From Timema cristinae (taxonomy: Eukaryota; Arthropoda; Insecta; Phasmatodea; Timematidae), in the NCBI GenBank assembly GCA_039000515.1, contig JBCFYV010002255.1:46008831-46072830 (forward strand): DNA of 64,000 nucleotides. The letters are read 5' to 3'. The notes beneath the pieces were generated by a model, which saw only the letters and a list, made by a program, of their open reading frames with translations, had not been told where the DNA came from and did not search any database. Made by a program: the position numbers and the translations under genes. This document shows positions 1 through 12,991 of this stretch, piece by piece (the stretch's first letter is position 1; every line of letters begins with the position of its first letter).

Positions 1-3000
1 AAGTATCTATAAGCGCATCTACTACAATCTAAGAGCGAAACGACCTATCGGTATTCATTATTTGCTCCATAAATTTATAAAGGTTTTGTACATATTTATG
101 ATATTTAGATATTTTAGTAACAATTCATCACACGAAATATAATATAGCCTGACATATATTAAAAATTTGCGTGTCTTATCAAGTGTTAAAAGAAAAAGAA
201 ATACTAGAAAATTTATTTTTCTCTCACGCATTATATAAAAGACGATAGCTCGAAAATTTCAAACACAGACGTCGATATCAAATGATCATTGGCTGTTTTG
301 ATCTGAGTTAGGTTAATCTTATTGAGCCTAGTATTTCCATTCTTAACCTAAATTATAGAGTTTAACCATGGCTAATTGTCGAGAATTAACATCTACAACG
401 ATGATCAAGTCACATTTTAAATTCTCCTTGCCATAAAATATATTGATAAATGATCCATCACTAACATTTAGATGAGTATGAAGAGGAAAATGCCCAGTTC
501 ACTTGTATAATTCGGACATTAACCTGTGGGTGAAATGCGAGCTTATTTCAGTGGTTTCCAACCTTTTGCCGGGTTTGACATCAATTTTTGTCTTGGAAAC
601 CATCGCAACCTCTTTATGGCCTACAAATATTAATATCCTGGATTTTAAATTTTAGTTTTTTAATATTCTTACTAATCAGAGCTATACAAATTTTAGCACC
701 GCATCTTAATACCTGTTTGGATTATAAACATGTTTACTAATTTCGCTAATGTATTAGGGATGAAAAAGGTTGAATTAAGATTAAGTTTACCCGAAGTTGC
801 GAGGAGGGAGAGTGAAAAATTGTATAGGGAAAATCAATCCCAGAACCGTCAGTCAGGATATGAATGCTAACCTCATCAGTTAACCCAAACTAGCGTGCCG
901 TTAAGCCCACGTGTTTGATTTAATTCCTATTTACTAGATTATGCTATATTATTTATATGAAAGCGACTAAGATGTTTCAAAAGTGAATTAACGAGCCACG
1001 TGGGTATTTATAAAGCTTGATAGCAACGCTTCTCGCCTAACACGAGACTCATACAGCAAACTAATTCAACAAGAAACTGCTTGAGTTAGGTAACCAAAAG
1101 AAACATAATTAGTAACCAAACTGTTTTACTGTATTTGAATTTTGCACCTTCCTATAGTAATAATTAATTTAAAAAGTAAACATAACACTATAATCTCAAC
1201 GAGCAACGTGATTACACCAAATAAATGCCACGACCCTGAATGTGGTCACGACTCACAGGTTGTAAACCATTGGTCTACTCACTCTAGTGCCTTAGTTCAC
1301 TTACTTAGCTATCAGCACGGGAAATTGTTGTATTTAAACTCTATCACTGAAAAGCTGACCTGTCGTCTTCCCGAGTGGCGAGTGGAGTTCCTACCCTCCT
1401 GACTCAGGTAGCAAAAGAGGGGAAGGGTAGTCATGGAGGGGGTAAGAACTGTCAGATGAGGCCACATATTTTATGCTTGAATGTGTTAGGTTAAGATGCA
1501 ACCCTCTTCATAAAATGGCTTCGAATTCGCCAAGTAGGCAACGTCGTTAAATAAAAACTACCTTTAATTTTATTTTATTTAATTGGATATCTAACTCCAA
1601 AAATCTCTCTGGGGAGCCCTATAAAAACCTTAGATATCAAGTTTCAGCCTGATCAATGAAATGGCTTAGGCTCTATGCAGAGATACAAACACACAGACAG
1701 GCGGCATCGCAAAAATAACTTTTTCTGTTGCATGGGGTCATGAAACGTTTATCAAAACTTCAAATTTTATTTTAACATAGCAATACTTTTTATGCCCAAC
1801 CGGTGCGAGAAAGAAAAAATTATTTCCACAAATTAAATCAAAAGGTTTTTTTTAAAGACATTTATAGAGGTCTTGATTGAAAATCCTTATGAACTAACTT
1901 CGTGTTCACACTTTAGGAATTGTATGAGAGGTAGAATTTAGAGAAAGTGTATCTACATTTGCGTGTAGATAAAGAGGAAAATAAATAATTTAGGCAAAAT
2001 GATCTCGAAACATCCGGTGAATTTCAACACTGATAGTAGTCATGGTAAATCTGGTTGTAGCAGGACGATAAAACTTCTTATGTGTGTGTGACCATATTAG
2101 CTTAGCTGGTACAAACAGTTGTTAATATTTAAAAGTAAATGTTTTTAAAAAGGTTTATAATTGATTATTCACTCTCTTATTAATATCAAATTAACATAAA
2201 CAAAACCACAAACTTATATTTACTATTACTATTAAGGGGTGTGAGAGGTTGACTTTTTGATTCAGTTCAAGATAGAGAGCTCTACTATTTTGAGTGATAT
2301 TGGGAACGGGTAATTTTAAATCCATAATTTCGGGGTGGTTTCAAGAATGCTGTTATACGAACCATCTCTCCTTCTCCTCAACCCCGTTTTGGCATTATCT
2401 ATCTTTCCATCTTTTTTTGTAACCCCAGCTACTCCCCCATCCCTCACCCCATTTATATCCTGATCAGGTAAAACCCTTCACTTGACACTAATTGTCTTTC
2501 ACTTTATTACTACTATTACCTCCAAACCTGAGTTATTGAAAATATTCCCGGTGATGTATTGAATGATACAGGCCTAGGCCCTTTGTTAAAAGTGCTTTTT
2601 ATAGAGTAAGCTTGATTCTGTTTAGCTTATAAATAATTTCCATAAATAGTGTTGCTTTGATTAGATAAAACCTATTTGTATAACTTTGGTTTTGTAAGAA
2701 GAAGTGAAAATGCTTACACCCGCCTTGGTGGCGTAGTTAGCTAACGTACTATTTCGTGTTGAGCTAGATTGCTAGGAACGGGGAGATCAAAGTTCGAATC
2801 TCGGTCGGGTGAACTGGGGTTGTTTTTCAAAGATGGTTTTCCATTCTCCCTTCACGTAAATGTGGGTTCACTTCTTCTAAATTAAAACTTCCCAATCCCT
2901 CACCCATTAGCGTTATTAGTACTTAAGCGTATAACCCAAACGGGTAGTAAGACGTGGTGCTAAAAAGATTTTTATAAAAACATGCTTTATCTAAATAGCT

Positions 3001-3400
3001 TTATTCGTGTTTTATAAACAAACAAGACCTTTTAGTACTTACAACAGGATTAATTTTGAAGATATTAACTTTCCGGGGTGCATCCAGGAATTTAATTTAG
3101 GGGAACGGGTCATGTGTGTCAAAGCTATTATTTCTGTCCCCTGAAAATTGTCATCGAATGATTTTAATTTAAGACTTCTTTATTTTAAAATAAATTACAC
3201 TCACATGCACATACGTATATACAGGTTGTTAAATAAAGTTTAGAAATTATGGATATTGCAGTGCATATTAAAATGAGTAAAGGAATCTTAATGATGTTTC
3301 TTGTGTCGATACGTCGGTAAACTTCAATAGTAATAAATAATAAAAATGTTGGTAAACTCTAATAATAATTTCAATTTCAATTTCCTTTATTATAGTGCTG
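1..3400 (+). repeat. Dispersed repeat R1, copy 1 (cut by window edge)
   Basis: This AT-rich stretch aligns by eye with 7,345-8,365 plus 13,398-15,125 in the same order, and its last part with 49,735-50,760 in inverted order. Shared landmarks include TCGAGAATTAACATCTACAA, a GAAATGGCTTAGGCTCTATG block, and a TATTACTACTATTACCTCC block near 2,510. A short open frame at 1,142-1,402 is paralleled at 13,520-13,711 and looks like part of the repeat rather than a gene. A SINE interrupts it at about 2,717-2,978. I see no transposase or reverse transcriptase in it, so its class is unknown. Confidence 0.75.
2717..2978 (+). mobile_element. tRNA-derived SINE
   Basis: The head has an A-box-like TGGCGTAGTTAGC and a B-box-like GTTCGAATCTC, as in a tRNA promoter. 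The tail has the family signature ACCCAAACGGGTAGTAAGACG. The inverted R1 copy at 49,735-50,760 lacks it, giving an empty site. The flanks AAAATGCTTA (2,707-2,716) and ACATGCTTTA (about 2,980-2,989) look like a decayed target duplication. A second copy is at 59,350-59,617, and tail fragments recur near 15.8, 22.8, 23.3 and 61.7 kb. Confidence 0.8.
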
Positions 3401-3559
3401 GCCAACAGTCGTAGGACCTGTAACAGGCCAGCACTGAAAGTACACAAGTACCATACAAATACATATATTTACGCGAGAAAACTAATATTTTGTATTATAT
3501 CTTAGGATAAAAAAAAAGGAAGCAACTAGAAGAAAAACACGGCCCAACTATTTTTACTT

Positions 3560-4111
3560 CAGTATTTCTGAAAGAATCGAGTACAGCCAATTACGATACA
3601 CAAAAGGTGTAGTCGACTACTTTTACTTGATTCTTCCCATCACTAGAGCTCACTGAGCATAGGACATGAGCAAAGCAGTGCTGCCAATTCACATTAATAA
3701 AATTCTTGCCAGAATTCATAAACAGTGTCTCGTTTCTCACTAGATTTGAATAAATTAAAGCTAGATTTTCAATCATAATTTTTTAACATAGTGGTTAAAG
3801 TCTGTTGCCAAATAAAATAATTGATTTATCTCTTTAAAATTATAGAAGTCTATACATACTTTAAAATGTATTGATCTGAAAAAAAAAAAGAATCTTACCA
3901 GTTAAATAAGATTGCAAATTAATTTTCTAGTATGCAGTGCAATCTTTAAAGAGAATGAATACTTCATGTTTAAGAAAATATTTTTAGACAAGGCTGCACT
4001 CTAGTATACAATTAGTAAGTTAAGAGGATTCCATCCTGCTGCCCTCCACCAGAAGTGTGACAAAGTTTTTACGTTAAACGTTCCTTCTGTTAAACCTCAA
4101 GTCGGCCATTT
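3560..4111 (+). repeat. Dispersed repeat R2, copy A (unique part)
   Basis: The stretch matches 53,470-53,760 and 54,285-54,406: both begin around AAGAATCGAGTACAGCC and both reach CGTTCCTTCTGTTAAACCTC just before a tandem array. Copy B carries about 520 extra bases between the two matching parts. No coding capacity is evident. Confidence 0.7.
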
Positions 4112-4550
4112 GTGGATACAATTCCAGTTTTTGTGGATATAATTCCAGTGGATACAATTCCAATTTTTCACAAAAGCAGTTTTTTTACCAAACTATTGGA
4201 ATGGATACCATTCCGAGTGGATACAATTCCAGTTTTTGTGGATATAATTCCAGTGGATACAATTCCAATTTTTCACAAAAGCAGTTTTTTTACCAAACTA
4301 TTGGAATGGATACCATTCCGAGTGGATACAATTCCAGTTTTTTGGATATAATTCCAGTGGATACAATTCCAATTTTTCACAAAAGCAGTTTTTTACAAAA
4401 CTATTGGAATGGATACCATTCCGAGTGGATACAATTCCAGTTTTTGTGGATAAAATTCCAGTGGATACAATTCCAATTTTTCACAAAAGCAGTTTTTTAC
4501 AAAACTATTGGAATGGATGCCATTTCGAGTGGATACAATTCCACTCCCCC
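4112..4550 (+). repeat. R2 tandem array A (about 108-bp unit, 4 copies)
   Basis: About four copies of a unit built from shorter GTGGATACAATTCCA and TTTTTGTGGATATAATTCCA blocks. Each unit ends in a near-palindrome GGAATGGATACCATTCC (7-bp arms, 3-bp loop). Open frames across it (4,112-4,351 and 4,201-4,647) are repeat translations. Related arrays are at 54,407-54,885 and 56,203-56,425. Confidence 0.85.
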
Positions 4551-5024
4551 TTTCATACAAGCCTATAAACTAAATTATCCTTTGAACGTAAGACTTCTAC
4601 ACAAAGTATGTCATGCAAACAAATGTAAAACAGACAGTTGGACTTAGATCTTGGTTCATATGGGATTATCTACATGATACATTTTATTGATTAATTACAT
4701 TTTAAATCACATTAAAATTTTGTGATATCTACATTTTAAATTATCTGGACGATTGTCCTCAAAATAGTTAGGCCTAATCTGTAGGTAAATATAATGTTTG
4801 CCTAAATGGTGTTTATGAAAGCATTAACATATATATATGTACTTTACCTTAAGTAGCAAACCCAAAAAGTCAAGTGGTTACAATTAAATTGATTATATTG
4901 TTCAAATATTTGATAATTTTAGGAATACGGCAAGTTTCCATAGTTTAAATAGAATTATTGAATTCCAAGACCTATACAACATCCAGAAGAAGGCCTATTG
5001 TTCAAATAATAAATACTACGCCCC

Positions 5025-5096
5025 TGCCAGAAATCGAACCCGAAATCCTTTGCACAGTAGACCATCCCGCTAGTGACTGAGCTAGCGTGTCGCCCT
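5025..5096 (-). repeat. tRNA-like SINE head fragment
   Basis: On the minus strand it has CGCTAGCTCAGT (A-box-like) and GGGTTCGATTTC (B-box-like) at tRNA spacing. The ends do not form an acceptor stem, so this is more likely a SINE head than a functional tRNA gene. Confidence 0.4.
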
Positions 5097-5097
5097 A

Positions 5098-5114
5098 TTG
5101 TATTATTATTATTA

Positions 5115-5155
<41 letters not shown>
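5098..5155. repeat. (TAT)n microsatellite
   Basis: Almost pure TAT trinucleotide run. The poly-Tyr open frame across it is an artefact. Confidence 0.95.
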
Positions 5156-5157
<2 letters not shown>

Positions 5158-6299
5158 GACTGTATTTTCTTACGTTTTCTCCCACAGCTGGAAAACTATT
5201 AAATGAGTGGCCTATTGAAAATATAGTCGATAGAGATTTTTATTGCCTTAAAAATGGTGTTAATGCAAGTATCAATGTTTAAGCTGACAACTTTTCCAGC
5301 ATTTTATATGGCTTAAATTTTGGAAACTATTGTATTTGAATGTTTCGAATGTCGCTGTTGATCCCACCTATAAGGACATCATCAGGTTAAGTTTCAGGTT
5401 GTAGTGCCTATAGAAGTAGTCTATAATGATGATGTGCCAATTAGTGAGATATCCTGTTGGGCACCTAAACAATATAGGAAGGCAATATAGTTATTTATTT
5501 ATGTATTTCGAACTCACTTAAAGAGTAATTTTAGGCCCAAGTATGATATTATATTAGTAATTTATGTTTGCATTTGCAAGTGTGTGAGCACTTTGAATTT
5601 ACTTCAAATGAAAAACTGCCATTTACTATTGTAACGACAGTCTTTCTACCAATTTTTTTATTATATTTTTGCAAATAAATAATGTAATGAAATAATTATT
5701 TCATTCACAAAGGAATGTCTTTTATTACATATGACTCATAAAAAATATCATGTGTGTGAGAAAGAAAGAATGATTTTTATTTGAATTAATTTAATCAAAA
5801 TAACTGAAGCATTCTTATCTAAATAAGATGTAACTTATAAACTTATATATAATCGCTCTCCAATGTTTTTAGGCACTTTGAATTATTTAGTGATTAGGTT
5901 TTGAGGTTTGAGTTATTCTAGGGTGCAAGGAGAAGGAAACATGATTTTATAGTAAATGCACCCTATTTACGTGGAGAGTGATGGGAATACTATAGAAAGA
6001 GAACCCATGTGGAAGGCCACCTAAAATATTTAAAAAATGTATATATTTTTTTATTTGTCTAGGTAAATTATTGATAAAGCTACTTTTATTTTTTTGTAAA
6101 CTCGAGTTTATGGCTACAAGTTCCTAGTAATGTTTTGAATACATATTTTTGGCCTGATTTACCAACTGATTCAAGTCCATATCGAAGTTTAGCTTTATAT
6201 AATATATGCTCACTTTGAGATAATATTTTATAAGTCACTTGACTTGCACAAATGAACAACGTAATCATCAGTTTTGTTCAATTTTCTCTCTCTCTCGTA

Positions 6300-6301
6300 T
6301 G

Positions 6302-6333
<32 letters not shown>

Positions 6334-6340
6334 TATAATT
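6300..6340. repeat. (TA)n microsatellite
   Basis: Run of TA dinucleotides with two G interruptions. Confidence 0.95.
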
Positions 6341-6814
6341 ACAACTTATATAGGTGTAAAAAACATATTTATCTTTATAGCACGCTTTATCACTATTGAA
6401 AAATCATTATTTACCTGTTCTTTATTAGAATAAATAATATACAATTTGAAATGATAATTTAGGCCCTAATATTTTTTCTATCACAGAGAAGACATATGTG
6501 ATACGGAGTACATGTCCGGTGTGGTAGAACTCCCTCCTTCCCCAATTGATAACATTATTAGACATAAGTATTCTGATGTTGAATGAACCGATTTAGAATT
6601 CCAAAGCTCTGAAGAAGATGATAGTTGTGATATTAATTCAATAGAAAATGAATAATTTTGAATTGCATCGGAAAGTGACGATGACATACCTAAATTATTG
6701 ATGAGAAAGATACCCCCGTCAAAAATATTATAACAGGAAACATAGATAAATATTTAATATTTTCTTAACCAAATGCAAATAATCTCACAATGTGTACAAA
6801 TTTAAAAATTCAAG

Positions 6815-7230
6815 TTTTTATGATTGCAATAATTTGTTCTTCGCTTGTTCCGGATTTTTCCACAAACATTTTCGTTTGTTCTGTTTTGTTAGGACCACAA
6901 ATGATATGTTTACATTGGTGGGGCCCACTTCATGGCTACCCCCCCCCCCCCCCCCTCCTTACCCACTCTTGAAAATCGAAATGTTTATGGTTGCGATCGT
7001 TTGTTTCGGATTTTTAATTATTTTTTCTACGTTTTGATACGTCCCCAAAATGATTTATTAACGTTTGACATCCATGAATTCACTTTTCTCCTCTTTTAAA
7101 AAACATTTTTTTTTTATGATTACAATATTTTTTTCTTTGTTAGTTCCGGATTGTTCCGCAAAAAAAAATCTGTTTTTTCCGTTTTGATACGTTCACAAAT
7201 GATATGTTTACTTTGGACCTCCATGAAGCT
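6815..7230 (+). repeat. Degenerate tandem blocks with a poly-C tract
   Basis: Three related blocks start near 6,815, 6,985 and 7,115. They share a GATTGCAAT-like start, TTCCGGATT, and ACAAATGATATGTTTAC. The first block ends in a run of C residues at about 6,940-6,957. No gene was recognised between 5,160 and 7,345. Confidence 0.55.
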
Positions 7231-7344
7231 GCCTCACCACCCTTTCCCCCTAAAAACATTAAAAAAAATTATGATTGCAATCGCTGGTTATAAAAAGGAT
7301 AGCGCTAACGGGGAAACCAATGAAATAGAAAGATACGTTAGTGT

Positions 7345-8365
7345 CTGTAAGTGCATCTAATGAAATTTAAGAGCGAAACGACTTATTGGTATTTATTATT
7401 TGGTCCATAAATTTATAAAGGTATTGTACATATTTATTATATTTAGATATTTTAGTAACCATTCATCACACAAAATATAATATAGCTGACATATATTAAA
7501 AATTCGCATAAAATAGTAAAGTATATCACAACGTCTTATCAAGTGTTGATAGAAAAAGAAACACCAGAAGGTTTCCTTCTTTCTCGCGCATTGTAAAACA
7601 GATGAGAGCTAGAAAATTTCAGACACAGACATTGAAATCAAATTGATCATTTGCTGCTTTGATCTATGTTAGACTTATTGAACCTATAATTTTTCATTCT
7701 TAGCTTAAATTAAATAGTTTGACCATGGCTAATTGTCGAGAATTAACATCTACAAAGATGATCAAGACACATTTTCATATCTCCTAGCCATAAAATATAT
7801 TGATAAATGACAACATCCATTACTAACATTTTGATGAGTATGAAGAAGAAAACTCCCAATGCACTTGTATAATTCGAACACTAACCTGTGGGTGAAATGC
7901 GAGTTTAGTTCAGTGGTTTCCAATTGTTTGCTGGGTTTGACATCAATTTTTATCTTTGAGACCATCGTGACCCTTTGATGACGTACAATTATTAATATCC
8001 TGGTTTATTAATTTTAATTGTCTAATATTCTTATTAATCAGGATATTCAAATTTTAACACCTTATCTTACTATCTGTTTGGGTTATTAACATATGCACTA
8101 ATTTCGCTAATTTTTCGGGGATAAAAAAGTTGATTTAAAATTAAGTTTACCTGAAGTTGCGAGGAGGAAGAGTAGAAAATTATTTAAGGAAAATCAGTCC
8201 CAGAACCATCAGACAGAATATGAATCCTGACATCATAAGTTAAACCAAACTAGCGTGCCACTAATCTCACGTGTTTTATTTAATTCCTATAACTATATTA
8301 TCCTATATTATTTATATGAATATGATTAAGATGTTTTAAAAGAGAAATAACAAGTCCAGTGGGTA
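7345..8365 (+). repeat. Dispersed repeat R1, copy 2, left part
   Basis: Collinear with 1-1,000 of copy 1. The match stops at the hAT target site AGTGGGTA (8,358-8,365) and resumes at the second copy of that 8-mer, 13,398-13,405. The short minus-strand open frame at 7,762-7,965 has no recognisable product. Confidence 0.8.
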
Positions 8366-8701
8366 CATGAACGTACATGGCTTTCAGACTTTGGGGGGGA
8401 CAAAGACACAAAATATTATAAGTGATTTAACACTCTCTAATAATAATTGTTTATATACTTAGTATAAACAACGCGTACACTAGCAATACTTTTAAATTCA
8501 GTTTCATATTCAATATAAATGTATCAGATGAACATTAATACCAATTCAAAAAATTTCCTTTAACTCAGATTAAAATAACAATCTTTTTTCTTAGTTGTTC
8601 AAAATTTTAAATAACTATAGCCCTATCTGCAAGAGTATTAGTAATTTTGTATTAAATAAATAATAGGAACTATATTTAGTGTACCACACTGACAACACAA
8701 C

Positions 8702-10653
8702 TGTGCCGAGCTAATGTTATGTTAGCTCGCACAAGAGTATTGTTTTGTATCGTATCCTTGACCTATCAATTTCTAATTATTGTTTGTTATCTGGACGCCC
8801 CTTGTTGTCACCTTTCTTATTATCTCTGTAGAGCTTCACAAGTCTCTTATCTGCGCATGCGCGTATTTTTCCCTTTCCTCGTACGCTTCGTGATTTCCTA
8901 CTCTCTTTTGTTTTCTGCCCACCCCCTTTTCCTTGTTCTTGTTCGCGCTTGCGCACTATGCTTGTGGTGGTGTGGCTTTATTCAACCACCTTTTTCTCTG
9001 ACTACAGTCTAATATAGTTCGGGCTCAGGAAGAGCCAGGGAGCAGTTCTGTACTATTCATATTGGTATCTCATCTAACAGCCCGGGGGGAGAGAAGTCTT
9101 TGGGCTTGACCATATTGGTCGCTCGGCTTGTCTGAGCTGGAGCGCATTATTCAGTTACGCTGCTGTTTGCCGTAGCCGTCCCTAGTCGACATGGCGTGCC
9201 TGAGATGGGAACACTGGGCCGCTTGGAGCTAGCCCCCGCCACAATAGACGTTCATGGTTATTTTCTGGTGAAGCCGAAGTTCGGCACTTACTCTTCTACC
9301 TGTACTCCACTGGCTCTGGACTGGTTCCTGGGCTGGTGCACTTCTTCCGGTCCTCTACGGCCTGTGGCCCATTGGCCTGCACTTTGGGCGTGTTTCCTGG
9401 CGCATCTCGCTGTGGTTGGGCCTATCTGACTGCGCAGGCTAGAGGCTCTCCCGAGAACATTCCTGAGGGAACCACTGCATTCACAGCATGCTACGCACTA
9501 TAGAGTCTTCAGAGGCCATCAGTTACTTCACTCACAGCTTGCTACCTACTATAGTGACTGGAAGGACCTTCGGTTAGCAGTTCCGGTGTCAGGTACCGCG
9601 CTAGCTGGGCGTTCTAGAGTTTATTCTTTATTAATGTTGTACATTTATATGTTCGGGGCCGTGTGTTATTGTTGAGCCTGTAGGGCATATATTATTATTG
9701 GCATTCATCGTTAGCAAGTGCTTAGAGCTGCCAAGTCACCTAAGTATCTTTGTGTGCTAGAGGGCTTGTTATTGCCCATTGGCCCGGGTCTATTCCTACC
9801 ATTAGACCGGCGTGTGCGTAGTCACGGCCCAATTATACGAGAGTTATTGTTCAAAGCTGCTTGCTAGGGAAACTTTATATGTAATCTTCGTTAATCCATG
9901 CCCTACCTCCGCTTGAGCGGGCAGTGTTTATTTTTAGGTGTTCATAGTATAGCCCAATTATGTATTAGTTATTGGTCTGGCCCTAGGCCTACTAGGCTCC
10001 AGATAATGTACAAGTACTCGTACAAGGTTGCCCCTTTGTATTTCATGTTGTTATTGTTGCCACATTGTGGGGCTATTGTAGGGTAGTATTTAAGGGACCT
10101 TCCGTCAGTACGACTCTTTGCCTGCGGGGGGAGCTATATTATTTACACCTGCCCCACCTGACTTGGGCGGAGTAATGTGCCCCGTCCCCCATGACGGGAC
10201 TCTCGAACTGCTCTAGTGTGGGTTTGTTTTTCCGAGCTAATATTCTTGCTGGGCCATATTTAAATATATACACATTGTTGCTAAGGGTAAATTGTTAATC
10301 GTGTCATTTATGTTCTAGCCCCTTTTGGCATTACGGCTAGCTACATGGAATATCCATGTAAACGGCACGCAGTCATGAGCTTAACTCCCCAGGTCGGTGG
10401 GACGGGTGTTATCCTCTGACACCCTCAGACTGCTTGCAGGAGGTGTACACCAGCGCTGTGCTGGTTTGATCAGAGCGATTAATTAATTAGAGGGCTTTTG
10501 TGCCGCCAATGCATCAAGGAACCAAAATCATATACTGTTACTTTTTGCTCTTGCCCTGTCTAATGACTGTTATAATAAATGTTCTCAAACCAGATGTATA
10601 TCTTTTGTGTTAACTTGCATCCCTCCTTTTTATTCCACTAAATGAGAGGTACA
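8702..10653. mobile_element. Putative solo LTR nested in the hAT
   Basis: This GC-richer block sits inside the AT-rich hAT. It begins TGTGCC and ends GGTACA, short inverted ends typical of LTRs (TG...CA). The 4-bp CAAC flanks it at 8,698-8,701 and 10,654-10,657, a usual target size for Ty3/gypsy. An AATAAA occurs about 80 bases before the right end. No internal gag-pol remains, and I found no second LTR copy to confirm the boundaries. The open frames at 8,719-9,012, 9,196-9,429 and 9,898-10,086 match no family I know. Orientation is undetermined. Confidence 0.5.
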
Positions 10654-10692
10654 CAACTTATAAATAAAATACTTATATGCCATACAAAATAC

Positions 10693-12991
10693 TTATTTTA
10701 AATTAGCATAGGCTTCACCAAACACTCTCTTTCTTCGTTCATTAACTATAATAAACTTGTTCATAAGATTATGAATGCTTATCTTGTCCAACATATCTTT
10801 ATGTGTGTGACACACAGCCACATGATTAATGCGCCTCTGTGTCATATTGTTCCTCAAGTATGTTTTAAGGTGACGTAACGAACTAAATGATCTTTCCGCC
10901 TCACATGACGAGCTTGGAACAACCAGCAGTATACGCAACAGAACCTCAACATTACCGAGCATTGCTCTCACTTCAGGAGATAGCCTTCGAAATGCGGTTA
11001 GGGCATCTTCAACACAAGTAGGTGCACTTAAACGAAAAAACATGTTTTGTTCAATTTCAAAATCTTTCTCGTTAATTTCAGGATACATTTTCAGCACTGG
11101 GTTTATTTCTCCTTTTAAAAGACTCCTTTCCAATTTTCTCATGTGATCAAGTCCTTCTTGATCAAATCTTGACTTTAAACCTCCAACAGCTGTGTCTATA
11201 ATGGCAAAATACTCATGGCGAAAGTAGTCCTCGACTGAAGTAGAAGTGAACGCTGTAGCAGGACCTGTGTAACGCATTGGTGGTTTCTTCTGTCTTGGTA
11301 GAGAAAGAGGCTGCAGGTTGTTGGTAACAATGATTTTGTTAGCTTCTCCCCAAATTAGTAAAAACTCGTCATTTTCTCTGAGTCTTTGTAAACTAGAAGA
11401 CACTATTTCTATGGCCTGCATAAGTCCGGAAGTACTCATTTTTCTTCCCTGAAAAGATTTATTCAAAATTTCTAAATTATTTATAATTTTCCTTGCCATA
11501 AAGAAGCCTAAAACAGTCTCTCCTGACTCAAACACTTTGAATAACCCACTTGCTGACTGTAAGTGATTTGCTTCAACAGACAGTGCTTCAAGTGTTTGTA
11601 AAATCATTGAATAGTTTTCCAGAATCTCTTCAATTTGAGCACCTCTGTATATCCACCTGGTCGGACAAAGGGGCTTAATGCTGGCATTAGATGTCAAAGG
11701 ACCATTAAAAGTAGCTTCTCGGATATTAATAAACTTGGTTTTAGCTGTCAATGATTGTGAAAACAAAACTCCAAGTTCATGGGCCCATTGCATTGAATTC
11801 CTCACAGTAATTGATGTATCACATGCATCCCTTGTACCAAGTTAGTGCAGTGCGCCCCACAGTGAACAAACACGGCTAGAGGCTGTCTATCCTTTATTAT
11901 AGACTGTACTCCTTTGTTGATCCCACTCATATTTGGAGCACCATCATAGGTTTGTCCACGCAAGTTCGAAAGAGGTAGTTGAACTCTGGTCATTATATCA
12001 AAAAGTATGGCTGCAATCGACTCCCCAGTTGTTTTACTAGCACTGTATAGCCCCAACAAACTTTCACGAGGCTCTAAGTTTTCAATAACTCAACGCACAC
12101 ATATACTAAGCTGTTCAGTCCCAGTAATATCACGTGTACCATCACAAATCAAAGAAAACAAATTCAATTTGGAAGATTGAATTTCAGCACAAAGATTTCT
12201 TACAATTTCACTACCCATTATTTTCAAAATCTCATTTTGAATTTTTCCATCTGTGTATACCTCTCGTTCCTTATTCAACCAATTTGCAAGATAGGAATCA
12301 TCCTCGGAACGTAGTTTAAGAAGATGAAATAAGTTTCCACTTTCTTGTTGATTTCCTCTTAAAGCTAAGCCTTGCATGGCTAAATATTTAATTGAAGTGA
12401 AAATTTTCAAAAGCAATTCCCTAGAAATCTTACGTTCAGAAACTAAAGAAGAGTTTAACTGGTTATCAATCGGGTTTTTCAGCTGTCTATAACTTAAAAC
12501 TGCTTGTAAATGACTTTCTGACTTTTCATGTGAACGAAACTTGTCCAATGCCTTTTTCCAGTTTTTAAATCCATTTCTATAAAACGCCGGATCCATTTTC
12601 CTAGCAAGATTTTTATCAGGACATAATTTATTATATCTATTACAATAAAAAAAAGAGCTCCATCGGCACTGTTTGTAGAGGCATCTATATGCAGCCAAGT
12701 GAACTCCTTATACCATTCTGGTTGAAACCGAAGTATTTTTACTTTTAAATTCTGAGTTGGAAATTTGGTTGGTATTGTAACTGGCTGGTTTGGTGCCAGA
12801 TATGTATTACTTTCACAAATATTAACTTGTGATTGATTAAACAAATTTTCTGTTTTATTAAAATTTAAGTTGGCTTGAATGGACTTTTCTTCAGACTCGC
12901 CAAAGCAGTGTTTTTTAGGAGATTGTAGTTCAGTTGGTGAATCCTGTTCTCTTTTGATTAAGAAATGATCCATGCTCAAAATATTTCTCAA
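10693..12991 (-). pseudogene. hAT transposase (ZMYM1-like), frameshifted
   Basis: The family catalyses cut-and-paste transposition in the nucleus. The N-terminal part (from 12,991) has a TTF-type zinc-finger region with a FQPEWYKEFTWL segment; the middle (12,698-12,090) carries a DUF4371-like domain with the motif LICDGTRDITGTEQLS; then GQTYDGAPNMSG (about 11,930) and a C-terminal hAT dimerisation region with SCEAERSFSSLRHLKTYLRN (about 10,860-10,920). The frame is broken by a shift near 12,650-12,700, an in-frame TGA at about 12,090 and a shift near 11,810. The last 370 codons (11,805-10,693) are open. I chose the most upstream ATG, at 12,991. It cannot make an intact enzyme as it stands. 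Confidence 0.9.

Noticed and set aside
2720..2815. Functional tRNA genes at SINE heads (2.7, 5.0, 59.4 kb)
   Set aside because: A and B boxes are present, but acceptor and anticodon stems do not pair convincingly, and each head continues into a SINE body.
5073..5282. Poly-tyrosine open frame
   Set aside because: It is the translation of a TAT microsatellite.
6481..6700. Acidic plus-strand reading resembling a piggyBac N-terminus
   Set aside because: Interrupted by several stops, no catalytic region follows and acidic runs are not specific.
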